From Clostridiales bacterium (GTDB lineage Bacteria; Bacillota; Clostridia; Lachnospirales; Lachnospiraceae): a stretch of 18,509 nucleotides of DNA. A program made the position numbers and the translations under genes. Positions 1 to 6,812 of the stretch are shown one piece after another. The notes under the pieces are model-generated. The model did no database searches. It saw only the letters and a program-made list of their open reading frames with translations, and was not told the DNA's origin. Numbering within the stretch: the first letter of the stretch is position 1; the number at the start of each line of letters is the position of its first letter. The stretch is taken from the NCBI GenBank assembly GCA_019420425.1, contig JAHZHG010000016.1, positions 1 to 18,509 of the forward strand. The letters are read 5' to 3'.

Positions 1-2
1 TG

Positions 3-1187
3 GGCAGGATAGTGGCAGCGGGCAGCCTGTTGACCGTACTCTCTCTGTGTATACCGGCAAAACCGGGAATACTCACAGAAAAAAATCAGATTAAACGTCC
101 CGGATACGGGCAGGGCGATCAGACACTGACACTCGGCGCGCAGATCGAAGGCGTATCTGAAGAACGGCAGATAGCCGTTACCGTAAAAGAGCGGGAATAC
201 ACAAAAGAAGAAATCCGGGAAATACTGGATCTGGCAGTCAGCGAGCTGAACGAACAGATTTTGGGAGAAAATACCTCGCTGGATGAGGTGAGAAAAAATA
301 TGAGATTTCCAACGTCCATGCAGGACGGAGCAGTTTCTGTCAGCTTCAGTACGGTTCCCTATGGCATCCTTGACGAGGAGGGAAGGATTGTCCGGGAAGT
401 GGAGGAGGATGGAGAAACCGTTGAGATTCAGGCTGTTCTGACCTGTGGAACGCAGGAAGAGACGTATATTTGCACGGCAAGGGTTTTGCCTCCGGTAATG
501 AGCCCGCAGGAAAGGCTGTGGAAGCAGCTCGACCGTCTGGTTCAGCAAAATCAGGAGGAAAGCCGGACACAGCCGGAGCTGACGCTGCCCTCGCGTATAG
601 AGGAGAAGCGGATATTCTGGGAAGAGGAAAGCACATCCTCCTGGCAGATCGTTTTTTTCCTTACCATTTGTATAACTGCAGGCGCCTATTTTGCAGACGA
701 ACAGAAGATCCGAAAGAGAGCAGAACAGCGCCGGATACAGCTGGAAATGGACTATCCCGAGATCATGTGGAAGCTGACCATGCTGCTGGGAGCGGGCCTG
801 ACGATGCACAACGCCTTTGTGAAAATAGCAGAGGATTACCATAAGACAAAGGGAAAGACCTACCGGTACGCCTATGAGGAGATGCTTGCCGTCTGCTATG
901 AGATGAAACGGGGGGTGCCGGAAGGGGAAGCATATGAACGCTTCGGCAGAAGGTGTGAGCTGCCCGCCTATGCAAAGATGGGCACGCTGCTTTCTCAGAA
1001 TCTGAAAAAGGGGGCAAAGGGACTGCTGGAGGTTCTGGAGCGTGAGGCAGTATCCTCACTGGAGGAACAAAAAAATCTGGCCAGAAGGCTTGGGGAAGAA
1101 GCGGGCACAAAAATCCTGTTTCCCATGCTTTTGCTGCTGATCGTGGTATTTATTCTATTGCTGGCCCCTGCAGTAATGTCCTTTTAA
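3..1187 (+). CDS. TadC-like type II/IVc secretion platform protein (5' partial)
   Basis: The frame is open to the left edge (codons before the GTG at 12 read Gly-Arg-Ile), and the first visible residues are already hydrophobic, so the true start lies outside the window. Visible order, counted from the GTG: a hydrophobic segment (about 1-20), a long polar acidic segment (about 20-205), a transmembrane helix (about 209-226), a helical cytoplasmic domain (about 235-365) and a C-terminal transmembrane helix ending in APAVMSF. The helical domain, with LLGAGLTMHNAF and the ERFGRRCELPAYAKMG region, resembles the T2SSF domain of TadB/TadC. TadB/TadC sit in the cytoplasmic membrane and couple the CpaF/TadA ATPase to pilus assembly. 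The Flp pilin and other tad genes follow directly. The large polar segment between the first two helices is unusual for TadC and is probably extracytoplasmic. Family call is by eye. Confidence 0.8.
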   Translation, partial: GRIVAAGSLLTVLSLCIPAKPGILTEKNQIKRPGYGQGDQTLTLGAQIEGVSEERQIAVTVKEREYTKEEIREILDLAVSELNEQILGENTSLDEVRKNMRFPTSMQDGAVSVSFSTVPYGILDEEGRIVREVEEDGETVEIQAVLTCGTQEETYICTARVLPPVMSPQERLWKQLDRLVQQNQEESRTQPELTLPSRIEEKRIFWEEESTSSWQIVFFLTICITAGAYFADEQKIRKRAEQRRIQLEMDYPEIMWKLTMLLGAGLTMHNAFVKIAEDYHKTKGKTYRYAYEEMLAVCYEMKRGVPEGEAYERFGRRCELPAYAKMGTLLSQNLKKGAKGLLEVLEREAVSSLEEQKNLARRLGEEAGTKILFPMLLLLIVVFILLLAPAVMSF

Positions 1188-1222
1188 CAGGCAGAAATTT
1201 GAACATGAGGAGGATGAATGAG

Positions 1223-1399
1223 ATGGAAATGACAAAACATGTACAGTGCTTTCTTAACGAAGAGGATGGAGTGGGAGTTGTAGAGATTATTTTGATTCTC
1301 GTGGTGCTGATTGGGCTGGTGATTATTTTTAAAAACCAGCTTACCAGTCTGGTAAATTCTATTTTGAGTAAAATCGTCAGCAAAAGTAACAGTATATAA
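1223..1399 (+). CDS. Flp-type pilin (Flp1-like)
   Basis: A 58-residue small pilin. The charged leader ends in NEEDG and is followed by VGVVEII and one hydrophobic helix. Cutting after that Gly puts Glu at mature position +5, as in type IV and Flp prepilins, so the TadV-type peptidase encoded at 3793 is the likely processing enzyme. The start is chosen from AGGAGG at 1208-1213, nine bases before the ATG at 1223. Longer in-frame starts (TTG 1199, ATG 1214) lie upstream of or against this site. The mature chain ends in a short basic tail. It follows the TadC-like gene by 35 bases and precedes the DUF5702-like gene by four bases, so one operon is likely. The pilin is expected to form the surface fibre. 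Identity as the major subunit is inferred from size, motif and position. Confidence 0.82.
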   Translation: MEMTKHVQCFLNEEDGVGVVEIILILVVLIGLVIIFKNQLTSLVNSILSKIVSKSNSI

Positions 1400-1403
1400 A
1401 TAG

Positions 1404-2885
1404 ATGAATACATCAGAAAGAAATAATTTCCGGGGAAGTATTACCGTATTTTTGAGCATGATCCTTATCCTTTTTCTCTCGCTTGTGTGTACGGCGATAG
1501 AATCCGCCAGAATACAGGGAGCCAGGGCATGGGCGGTAAATGCTGCGGATATCGGGGTATTTTCTACTTTTGGCGGATATAAAACGGAACTGCTGAAAAC
1601 GTATGAAGTATTTGGGCTGGAAGAAAGTCAGGGAGAAAAGCTGGAGGAATATATTAAGGCAAACTGCTCATCAAAAGAAGGACTGCTGACCTTTTGGAGC
1701 ATGGATCCGTGGAAGCTGGAGCTGAAGTCTGTTGAGATTACTTCATATGCCCTTTTATCGGATCAATCCGGAAAGGCCTTTTATCAGCAGGCGGCAGCAT
1801 ATATGCGGGAAAACCTGGGCACAGAGGTGATTGGCAGACTGGACAGCTATTATAACGACGCCAAGGATGCAGAGGAAAAACAGAAACGCTACGTGGAGCA
1901 GGAAAATGAGGTTTCCAGGCAGCAGGGGCTTCTGGAGGAAAAACAAAAGCAGCAGGAGGCAGGCCGGCTGGAAAATCCGCCGGCACAGGTCTGGGAGCCT
2001 CCGGCTGTAAATCCGCTGGATATAATCAAGCGGATTCAAAAGCTGGGCCTGCTGGGTCTGGTTGTCTCCGATTCGGACAGGATATCCAAAAAAGAGGTAG
2101 ACAGCTCCTCACTGCTGTCTAAACGGGACAGGAGAGAAGGGGACATGGAGCTTCCGGGGGAGGAGAGCCTGGTAACGGATCTGTTTTTCCGGGAGTATCT
2201 GCTGAAGTATTTTTCTCACTATCAGAAAATCACGCAGAAGGAAAAGCTGAACTATCAGATTGAGTATCTGATTGGAGGAAAGGCTTCAGATACCGATAAT
2301 CTGAAGAAAACAGTGAATGAACTGGTTCTGCTCAGAGAAGGCGTAAATTATCTGTATCTGTACACCGATGCATCCTCATGCGGGCAGGCTCAGGCTCTCG
2401 CGGCTGCCTTAGTCGGAGGATTTATGATTCCCGGACTGATTACCGTGACAAAACATGCCCTTCTTCTGGCGTGGGCCTTTGCGGAAAGCCTGCTGGATGT
2501 GCATACGCTTCTGGACGGAGGAAAGATACCGCTGCTGAAATCTAAAGAAAGCTGGAAGCTGGAGCTTTCCCAGCTGGGAAACATTCTGGAATATCTGAAC
2601 GGAAGCGCTTCCGGAGAGCCTGAAGGGCTGGACTATGAAGACTATCTGCGGATACTGCTGTATTTAGGCGATACGTCCTCCCAGAGCCTGCGGGCACTGG
2701 ATTTACTTGAACTGAATCTGAGTGATAAAGACGGAGAAAAATTCCAGGCAGATCGTTGTATGGTTGGATTAACGATGCAGACAGAATGGGAAATAGAACC
2801 CGTATTTTTGCAGCCGGCAGCCGTGTTTATGGGTGTGGGAATGGAACCGTATGCATTATCTGTACCGGGCGGCTTTGCCTATTGA
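1404..2885 (+). CDS. DUF5702-like tad-locus pseudopilin-type protein
   Basis: A 493-residue protein with an N-terminal membrane anchor of TadE/TadG type: a short polar head, then GSITVFLSMILIL and CTAIESARIQGARAW. About 460 residues probably lie outside the membrane. Residues about 155-190 are rich in Glu, Gln, Lys and Arg and look like a coiled coil, followed by a Pro-rich linker. A second hydrophobic stretch lies near residues 338-362. The sequence and position match my memory of the DUF5702 family, which accompanies tad loci in Clostridia; its molecular function is not established. By analogy with TadG it may be a minor pilin or an assembly anchor. The start ATG follows the pilin stop after four bases and no convincing SD is visible, so translation may be coupled to the pilin gene. 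The family name is uncertain; the locus membership is firm. Confidence 0.75.
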   Translation: MNTSERNNFRGSITVFLSMILILFLSLVCTAIESARIQGARAWAVNAADIGVFSTFGGYKTELLKTYEVFGLEESQGEKLEEYIKANCSSKEGLLTFWSMDPWKLELKSVEITSYALLSDQSGKAFYQQAAAYMRENLGTEVIGRLDSYYNDAKDAEEKQKRYVEQENEVSRQQGLLEEKQKQQEAGRLENPPAQVWEPPAVNPLDIIKRIQKLGLLGLVVSDSDRISKKEVDSSSLLSKRDRREGDMELPGEESLVTDLFFREYLLKYFSHYQKITQKEKLNYQIEYLIGGKASDTDNLKKTVNELVLLREGVNYLYLYTDASSCGQAQALAAALVGGFMIPGLITVTKHALLLAWAFAESLLDVHTLLDGGKIPLLKSKESWKLELSQLGNILEYLNGSASGEPEGLDYEDYLRILLYLGDTSSQSLRALDLLELNLSDKDGEKFQADRCMVGLTMQTEWEIEPVFLQPAAVFMGVGMEPYALSVPGGFAY

Positions 2886-2893
2886 AGGGAGTG

Positions 2894-3016
2894 AAAACGA
2901 ATGCTTTTCTGCAGCTTAAATTCAAATCTAAAGGAGGATAGGGTTCCTTTTCATATTTCCAGACATATCTCACATTTTCCCTCAGCAAAAAACAGCTGCA
3001 GAAAAGCATTCCTTTT
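2894..3016. repeat. Inverted repeat (23-bp arms, one mismatch) across the start of the first TadE gene
   Basis: Positions 2894-2916 and 2994-3016 are reverse complements with one mismatch (2898/3012). The inner 18 bp are perfect and include TGCTTTTCTGCAGC. The enclosed 77 bases hold a strong SD-like AAGGAGG at 2931-2937 that has no ATG, GTG or TTG in frame behind it. The left arm covers the ATG at 2901. Because both arms are in frame, the repeat encodes part of a 43-residue N-terminal extension before the TadE-type GSLTVEAAL. It may be a small MITE-like insertion or an RNA hairpin masking the start codon. Confidence 0.75.
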
Positions 3017-3788
3017 TGTTCCCTTCCGGGGAAGCCTTACCGTAGAGGCCGCGCTTGCTGTTCCGCTGTTTCTTTTTACTATACTGTACTTTTTTTATCT
3101 GGGACTTGCGCTTGAAGCGGGAATCCGGTTTGGAAACAGTCTGAACGAGGTGGGAAAGCAGCTTGCCATCATCGCTTATACAAAGGAGTACGCCGGAGAC
3201 TGGACAGCAGAAAAAGCCCTGGCTGCCGGTGTGGTTTCCGGAATATATGCAAAGCAGGATATATTGAAAAAGGCAGGGGATACCTCCGGTGTATCCGGTA
3301 TTACCCTGATTCAGTCCGACATTCTGGACGAGGATCAGATGATTGATCTGGTACTCAATTACAACAGCCACTTTCCTCTAACGGGGACAGGATTTATCAA
3401 TATTCCCTTTGTTCAGCGGGCCAGGATAAGAGCATGGACAGGCGATAACGGAAAAGCGGCCGTACCGGAAGGCAAAGAAGGAGAAACGCTATACGGATAT
3501 GTTACCGTAAATGGAACGGTTTATCATAAAAGCCGCAGCTGTACCCACCTGCGCTTGTCTGTGAAAAAAGTAAGCTTTAGCGAGCTTTCCGGTCTGCGGA
3601 ACAATGGAGGAGGAAAATATTATCCCTGTGAACGATGCGGAGGAGATTTCCACGATACGGTATATATCACAGATGAGGGCAGCAGGTTTCACACTACGCT
3701 GGACTGTGGAGGCTTAAAGCGGACAGTGGAAAAAGTGCCTCTGGAAGAATTGCAGGATATGCGGCCGTGTACAAAATGTGGAGGATGA
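2901..3788 (+). CDS. TadE-like pseudopilin with two C-terminal HxxxxC/CxxC modules
   Basis: A 295-residue protein. After a 43-residue extension comes the TadE signature GSLTVEAALAVPLFLF (about 44-59), which begins a single membrane helix, with the Glu typical of the processed pilin N terminus. Residues about 75-195 are probably extracytoplasmic. The C terminus has two homologous modules, each built as Tyr/Phe-His-x4-Cys, a Val-x4-5-Glu-Leu segment, then Pro-Cys-x2-Cys-Gly-Gly. The putative ligands are H209, C214, C243, C246 and H264, C269, C290, C293, which suggests two Zn sites or cysteine pairs. TadE-type proteins are minor pseudopilins of tad systems. The ATG at 2901 is supported by AAGGGAG at 2885-2891 with nine bases between. 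The N-terminal extension is largely made by an inverted repeat (see 2894-3016). The GTG and ATG region of the peptidase gene follows directly. Confidence 0.8.
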   Translation: MLFCSLNSNLKEDRVPFHISRHISHFPSAKNSCRKAFLFVPFRGSLTVEAALAVPLFLFTILYFFYLGLALEAGIRFGNSLNEVGKQLAIIAYTKEYAGDWTAEKALAAGVVSGIYAKQDILKKAGDTSGVSGITLIQSDILDEDQMIDLVLNYNSHFPLTGTGFINIPFVQRARIRAWTGDNGKAAVPEGKEGETLYGYVTVNGTVYHKSRSCTHLRLSVKKVSFSELSGLRNNGGGKYYPCERCGGDFHDTVYITDEGSRFHTTLDCGGLKRTVEKVPLEELQDMRPCTKCGG

Positions 3789-3792
3789 ACGA

Positions 3793-4230
3793 ATGAGAGA
3801 TCAGTTAACGGCAATACTGTGCACAGGTATACTGGGAATATGTGGATATATGGATAAAAAGAGCAGGCTGGTGTGGATGCCTCTGGTTATCGGCGGTTTT
3901 CTTCTGCGGATACCGCTGTTCCTGCTTGATGGAAAATGGTCTGCCGGATGGATGTCCGGCCTGATTCCCGGTATATTTCTTCTCCTGGTGGCCCGGATAA
4001 CGGATGAATCGATAGGCTATGGAGACGGGCTGGTGGTTCTTCTGTGCGGCTGGTATCTGGGAATGGGGGAAACCGTTTTTCTTCTTCTGGTATCCCTGGC
4101 TTTTTGCGCAGTCTGTTCCCTGTGGCTGATTGCAGTGCGGCATGTCAGCCGGGGATATCGTATCGCCTATCTGCCATTTTTATTTGCGGCTGATGTATGT
4201 CTGCTGATTGTGAGGGGAGGATGCGGATGA
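3793..4230 (+). CDS. Prepilin peptidase, A24 family, TadV/CpaA-like
   Basis: A 145-residue polytopic membrane aspartic peptidase. The two expected catalytic aspartates are visible: D21 in GYMDKKSR and D78 in the GxGD motif GYGDG (residues 75-79). At least four hydrophobic segments are present. The length suits the short TadV/CpaA type, which has the peptidase core and no N-terminal methylase domain. It should cut the prepilin leaders of the Flp pilin and the TadE-type proteins at the cytoplasmic face. The start is the ATG at 3793, eight bases after GGAGG at 3780-3784; the in-frame GTG at 3778 sits on the SD itself and is rejected. The end overlaps the next gene as ATGA (4227-4230), so translational coupling is likely. 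Confidence 0.88.
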   Translation: MRDQLTAILCTGILGICGYMDKKSRLVWMPLVIGGFLLRIPLFLLDGKWSAGWMSGLIPGIFLLLVARITDESIGYGDGLVVLLCGWYLGMGETVFLLLVSLAFCAVCSLWLIAVRHVSRGYRIAYLPFLFAADVCLLIVRGGCG

Positions 4231-4658
4231 AAAAGAAAAAAGGAAGTTTTACGGTGGAGGCGGCGCTTTTATTCTCTGTGCTGATTCCTTTGCTTGTCTG
4301 TCTGATTTACGGGATGTTTTATATACATGACCGGATGGTCATTCAGGGGGCAGTCTGCGAAATCGCCGCACGATACGGGCTGATTTTACCGAAAGAAAGG
4401 GCAGGAACAGAACTGTCGGCTGGAGAGCTGCTGTCGGAGAGGCTTCTTGGGACAGAACAGATTTTTACAGAAAACCAGGCGGATGAGCATCAGGCTGTAT
4501 TATCAGCCGGCGGCAGCTTTGTGATTCCGGGAATAGCGGCTCCTTTTATGAGCGGGACATTTTCCATAAAGCAGGAGTGGAACCGGACGTTTCCCGATCC
4601 TGCGGGTACCATTCGGAAGATCAGGGGAATCGGAAATCTGTTGAAAAGGGAGGAATAA
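4227..4658 (+). CDS. TadE-like pseudopilin
   Basis: A 143-residue protein starting with five basic residues and GSFTVEAALLFSVLIPLLVCLIY, the TadE/TadF-type signal-anchor with a Thr-Val-Glu motif. The rest is a small extracytoplasmic domain without cysteine motifs. Start ATG 4227 lies six bases after GGGGAGG (4214-4220) and overlaps the peptidase stop by ATGA; an in-frame ATG at 4221 is too close to the SD. The domain is much shorter than in the upstream TadE-like protein, so the two are probably different minor pilins. Both the signature and the position between the peptidase and the DUF6382-like gene support the call. Confidence 0.82.
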   Translation: MKKKKGSFTVEAALLFSVLIPLLVCLIYGMFYIHDRMVIQGAVCEIAARYGLILPKERAGTELSAGELLSERLLGTEQIFTENQADEHQAVLSAGGSFVIPGIAAPFMSGTFSIKQEWNRTFPDPAGTIRKIRGIGNLLKREE

Positions 4659-4661
4659 AAG

Positions 4662-5537
4662 GTGAAACCCTTATATAAGCGGGATTTGAATCACAATTAT
4701 CTGGTTTTCCAGGCTGGAGAAGAGATTACCGGGGAAAACTACGAAATGAAAATGCTGGAGAATAACCGTCTGCCCGGATTTCTGTATGTTCAGGCAAGGC
4801 GCATGGATGGAAATCTGTATTTTTATTACGATATTACGGCAATGCAGCCGTTGGATAAGGTGTTTCAGCAGAAGCCGTTAAATTATGACATTATACAAAA
4901 GCTTCTTTTTGCCGTAAAAGAAGGGCTGGATTGTCTGGCGCGCTATTTATTGAATCCAAAGGGCATTATCCTGGAACCGGAGTATATTTATCTGGATCAG
5001 GAAGAACGGGTATTTTTCTGCTACCGGCCTGTCGGAAACCCGTCCGAGGAAGGAGAAGAACAGACGAAGGAATTTCTGAATCTGTCTGAATATATCCTGA
5101 AGAAGCTGGATCATGATGACGGCAGCGCGGTAACGCTGGGGTATGAATTGTATAATCAGGCTTCCGAAGAAAACTTCAGCCTGACCCGTTTAATTCGGTT
5201 TGCTGTGGAGCTGCAGGAAAAAGAAGAACGGCAAAAAAGAATCCATCCAGTGGAAGAAAGGGAGGAGCCTGAGTATATCACTCCCCAAAAACAGGAGGAA
5301 AAAAACGAGGAAGAGATAAAAAGGCCGGTTCAGATAAAAAAATGGCTGATTACGATAGGAATCAGTTTATTGGTGTCATTCTTTATCGGTCTGATGATAT
5401 TACTCGCGGAATTAAACTATACCCAGACCGGCGGAATATTGTTCTGCCTGGCGGCGGCAGTCTGCTATGCTTTACGTCTTTCGGCAAGGAAAAAACGGAA
5501 AACCGCAGAATGGGCAGAAGAGGAAGAAATAGAATAA
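4662..5537 (+). CDS. DUF6382-like tad-locus membrane protein lacking an FHA domain
   Basis: A 291-residue protein starting at GTG 4662, eight bases after AAGGGAGG (4646-4653). Residues about 1-185 form a soluble domain (beginning MKPLYKRDLNHNYLVFQ) that resembles DUF6382, which I recall as accompanying tad loci in Lachnospiraceae. A charged linker (about 186-225) leads to two transmembrane helices (about 228-250 and 254-270) and a short acidic tail. Related proteins, as I remember them, continue into a C-terminal forkhead-associated (FHA) phosphothreonine-binding domain. Here the stop comes right after the second helix, and no FHA-like sequence is visible in any frame before the rhomboid gene. 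It may be a naturally short form or a truncation. The role is unknown; a cytoplasmic regulatory or scaffold role in pilus assembly is inference. Confidence 0.68.
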   Translation: MKPLYKRDLNHNYLVFQAGEEITGENYEMKMLENNRLPGFLYVQARRMDGNLYFYYDITAMQPLDKVFQQKPLNYDIIQKLLFAVKEGLDCLARYLLNPKGIILEPEYIYLDQEERVFFCYRPVGNPSEEGEEQTKEFLNLSEYILKKLDHDDGSAVTLGYELYNQASEENFSLTRLIRFAVELQEKEERQKRIHPVEEREEPEYITPQKQEEKNEEEIKRPVQIKKWLITIGISLLVSFFIGLMILLAELNYTQTGGILFCLAAAVCYALRLSARKKRKTAEWAEEEEIE

Positions 5538-5609
5538 TGTTTGCCCCGGCAATCGGATTGTGATAGGATGGAGAAAAACAAAATCCGTTCAGAAGGGAGC
5601 AGACCATAT

Positions 5610-6218
5610 ATGAATGAAGGGTGGCAATATCTAAAGACAAGACAAAAAGTAAACCTGACCATTATACTGATCAATTTATTCATATTTATATGGATGGACA
5701 TAACCGGAGAACCCTCCAGTGCAGTATATATGAGTATGCATGGAGCCTGCTATGCGCCCTATGTGACAGAGGCCGGAGAATATTACCGGCTGTTTACCTG
5801 TATGTTCCTGCATTTTTCCCTTCAGCATGTGGTCTATAACATGCTGGCGCTTCTCTTTTTAGGCGATGTGCTGGAGGCCATTGTAGGGAAGCTTTCCTAC
5901 CTGATCATTTATCTGGCCGGAGGCCTCGCCGGCAATATCTGTTCAGTCTGGATAGACACAAAAAACCAGAGCTACGCCGTATCCGCAGGAGCATCCGGAG
6001 CAGTATTTGCGGTAAACGGAGCCCTGCTCTATATCATGATCCGCAATAAAGGAAAAATGAACGAGATAACCGTAAAACGATTCCTGCTGATGACCGTACT
6101 TTCCGTAGCACAGGGCCTAACCACCGGAGGAGTAGACAATGCAGCTCATGTGGGAGGACTGGCTGGGGGATTTATACTGGCAGTTTTGCTGTATCATAAG
6201 AAAACAAAAAATGTATAA
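5610..6218 (+). CDS. Rhomboid family intramembrane serine protease
   Basis: A 202-residue polytopic protein with the rhomboid catalytic pattern: GASGA with the nucleophile S129, and H180 in the later helix (DNAAHVGGLAGG). The upstream HFSLQHVVYNMLAL segment supplies the conserved His and Asn of the oxyanion region. About six transmembrane helices fit the core rhomboid fold. These enzymes cut transmembrane substrates within the membrane. The start at 5610 is favoured by AAGGGAG at 5593-5599, ten bases before the ATG; a longer start at ATG 5568 has only a weak ATAGG. The gene follows the DUF6382-like gene by about 70 bases and is likely in the same transcript, so a tad-associated substrate is possible but unproven. 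Confidence 0.9.
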   Translation: MNEGWQYLKTRQKVNLTIILINLFIFIWMDITGEPSSAVYMSMHGACYAPYVTEAGEYYRLFTCMFLHFSLQHVVYNMLALLFLGDVLEAIVGKLSYLIIYLAGGLAGNICSVWIDTKNQSYAVSAGASGAVFAVNGALLYIMIRNKGKMNEITVKRFLLMTVLSVAQGLTTGGVDNAAHVGGLAGGFILAVLLYHKKTKNV

Positions 6219-6238
6219 GGGGGAAAAAAGATAAATCT

Positions 6239-6622
6239 ATGCTGCACTCAGTTGCAACGATTGACAGAGAGATTTATCAGTGCATTGTTACCGAAAAAAT
6301 GATTACGGATGAAGTAATTATTACCGATGAAAGAATAGAACATATTATAAAGCGAAGAGGTCAAAAATTTTATGACCAATTTAGGCATTATTTTGCAGAT
6401 ATAGTAATGTATCCGAATTATATTTTTCAGGCTGGAAAAAATACAGCATTAGTGTGTAAGAAAATGGTAAGGGATGAAAAATATATCAATATTGTTTTAC
6501 GATTAGCGGTATCGACTGATAATCCTAAATATAAAAATTCAATAATTACTGTTGTAGGAGAAAATGAAAAAAGATTTTTACAGCGGCTTAGAAATAATAT
6601 TCCACTTTACAAAAGAGAATAA
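6239..6622 (+). CDS. PBECR2-like nuclease-fold protein (Barnase/EndoU/ColicinE5/RelE-like)
   Basis: A 127-residue soluble basic protein without signal or membrane segment. The segments TDEVIITDERIEHIIKRRGQ, YPNYIF, TALVCKKM and the end SIITVVGENEKRFLQRLRNN match my memory of stand-alone phage Barnase-EndoU-ColicinE5/D-RelE-like nuclease domains (PBECR2). The family is predicted to hold RNases; catalytic residues are not certain here. The gene is markedly AT-richer than the tad genes before it. The start is not well supported: AAGGGGG at 6217-6223 is 15 bases before the ATG, longer than usual. It is followed by a gene-free stretch with an RNA-like element. It may be an acquired toxin-like or phage-derived gene; no immunity partner is visible. 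Confidence 0.65.
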   Translation: MLHSVATIDREIYQCIVTEKMITDEVIITDERIEHIIKRRGQKFYDQFRHYFADIVMYPNYIFQAGKNTALVCKKMVRDEKYINIVLRLAVSTDNPKYKNSIITVVGENEKRFLQRLRNNIPLYKRE

Positions 6623-6639
6623 TTAAAGTACAATATCTA

Positions 6640-6645
6640 TATAAT
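6640..6645 (+). promoter_or_regulatory. Candidate -10 box for the RNA element
   Basis: An exact TATAAT lies just after the nuclease gene. Its expected transcription start, about 6651-6653, coincides with the first base of the long helix of the downstream RNA-like element. No good -35 is visible (17 bases upstream reads GAATAA), so this is a tentative call. Confidence 0.35.
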
Positions 6646-6653
6646 ATATGGTG

Positions 6654-6778
6654 TTTTAAGCCAGATAGTTGTTTGAGGTGGTAAATTTCGTAGCGACCAC
6701 ACGCCGATGGTATTGACAGGGGAGAACCGAGAGATGCAGGAGAGTGCTACGCCTGCCAAATAACTATCTGGTATAAAA
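6654..6778 (+). ncRNA. Candidate structured RNA with a long closing helix
   Basis: Positions 6661-6675 (CCAGATAGTTGTTTG) pair with 6757-6771 over 15 bp with one G-U wobble at 6671/6761. The helix continues outward through G60-U72, one mismatch and five A-T pairs (6654-6658 with 6774-6778). Inside, AGG 6676-6678 can pair with CCU 6752-6754, and CGTAGC 6689-6694 pairs with GCTACG 6746-6751. A further ACCA/TGGU hairpin may lie at about 6696-6711. The nested stems and wobbles suit RNA better than a DNA palindrome. I do not recognise it as a known riboswitch, 6S RNA, SRP RNA or small ribozyme. No plus-strand gene follows (the next gene is convergent), so a cis-acting leader is unlikely. A 3' UTR element, a stand-alone small RNA or a MITE-like insertion remain possible. 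Confidence 0.55.
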
Positions 6779-6812
6779 TGTTAAATCATAAGGAGAAATG
6801 AGTTTTTAAATT

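Noticed and set aside
1738..2039. Minus-strand frames within the DUF5702-like gene
   Set aside because: They overlap a coherent plus-strand gene and have no ribosome binding site.
5541..5609. Upstream extension of the rhomboid gene
   Set aside because: The SD at 5593-5599 favours ATG 5610, and the extra residues are not part of the rhomboid core; ATG 5568 remains a lesser alternative.
6654..6778. Known riboswitch, 6S RNA, SRP RNA or small ribozyme
   Set aside because: I could not find the conserved cores of TPP, FMN, SAM, THF, c-di-GMP or lysine riboswitches, the SRP tetraloop region or a hammerhead core; the element is left unassigned.
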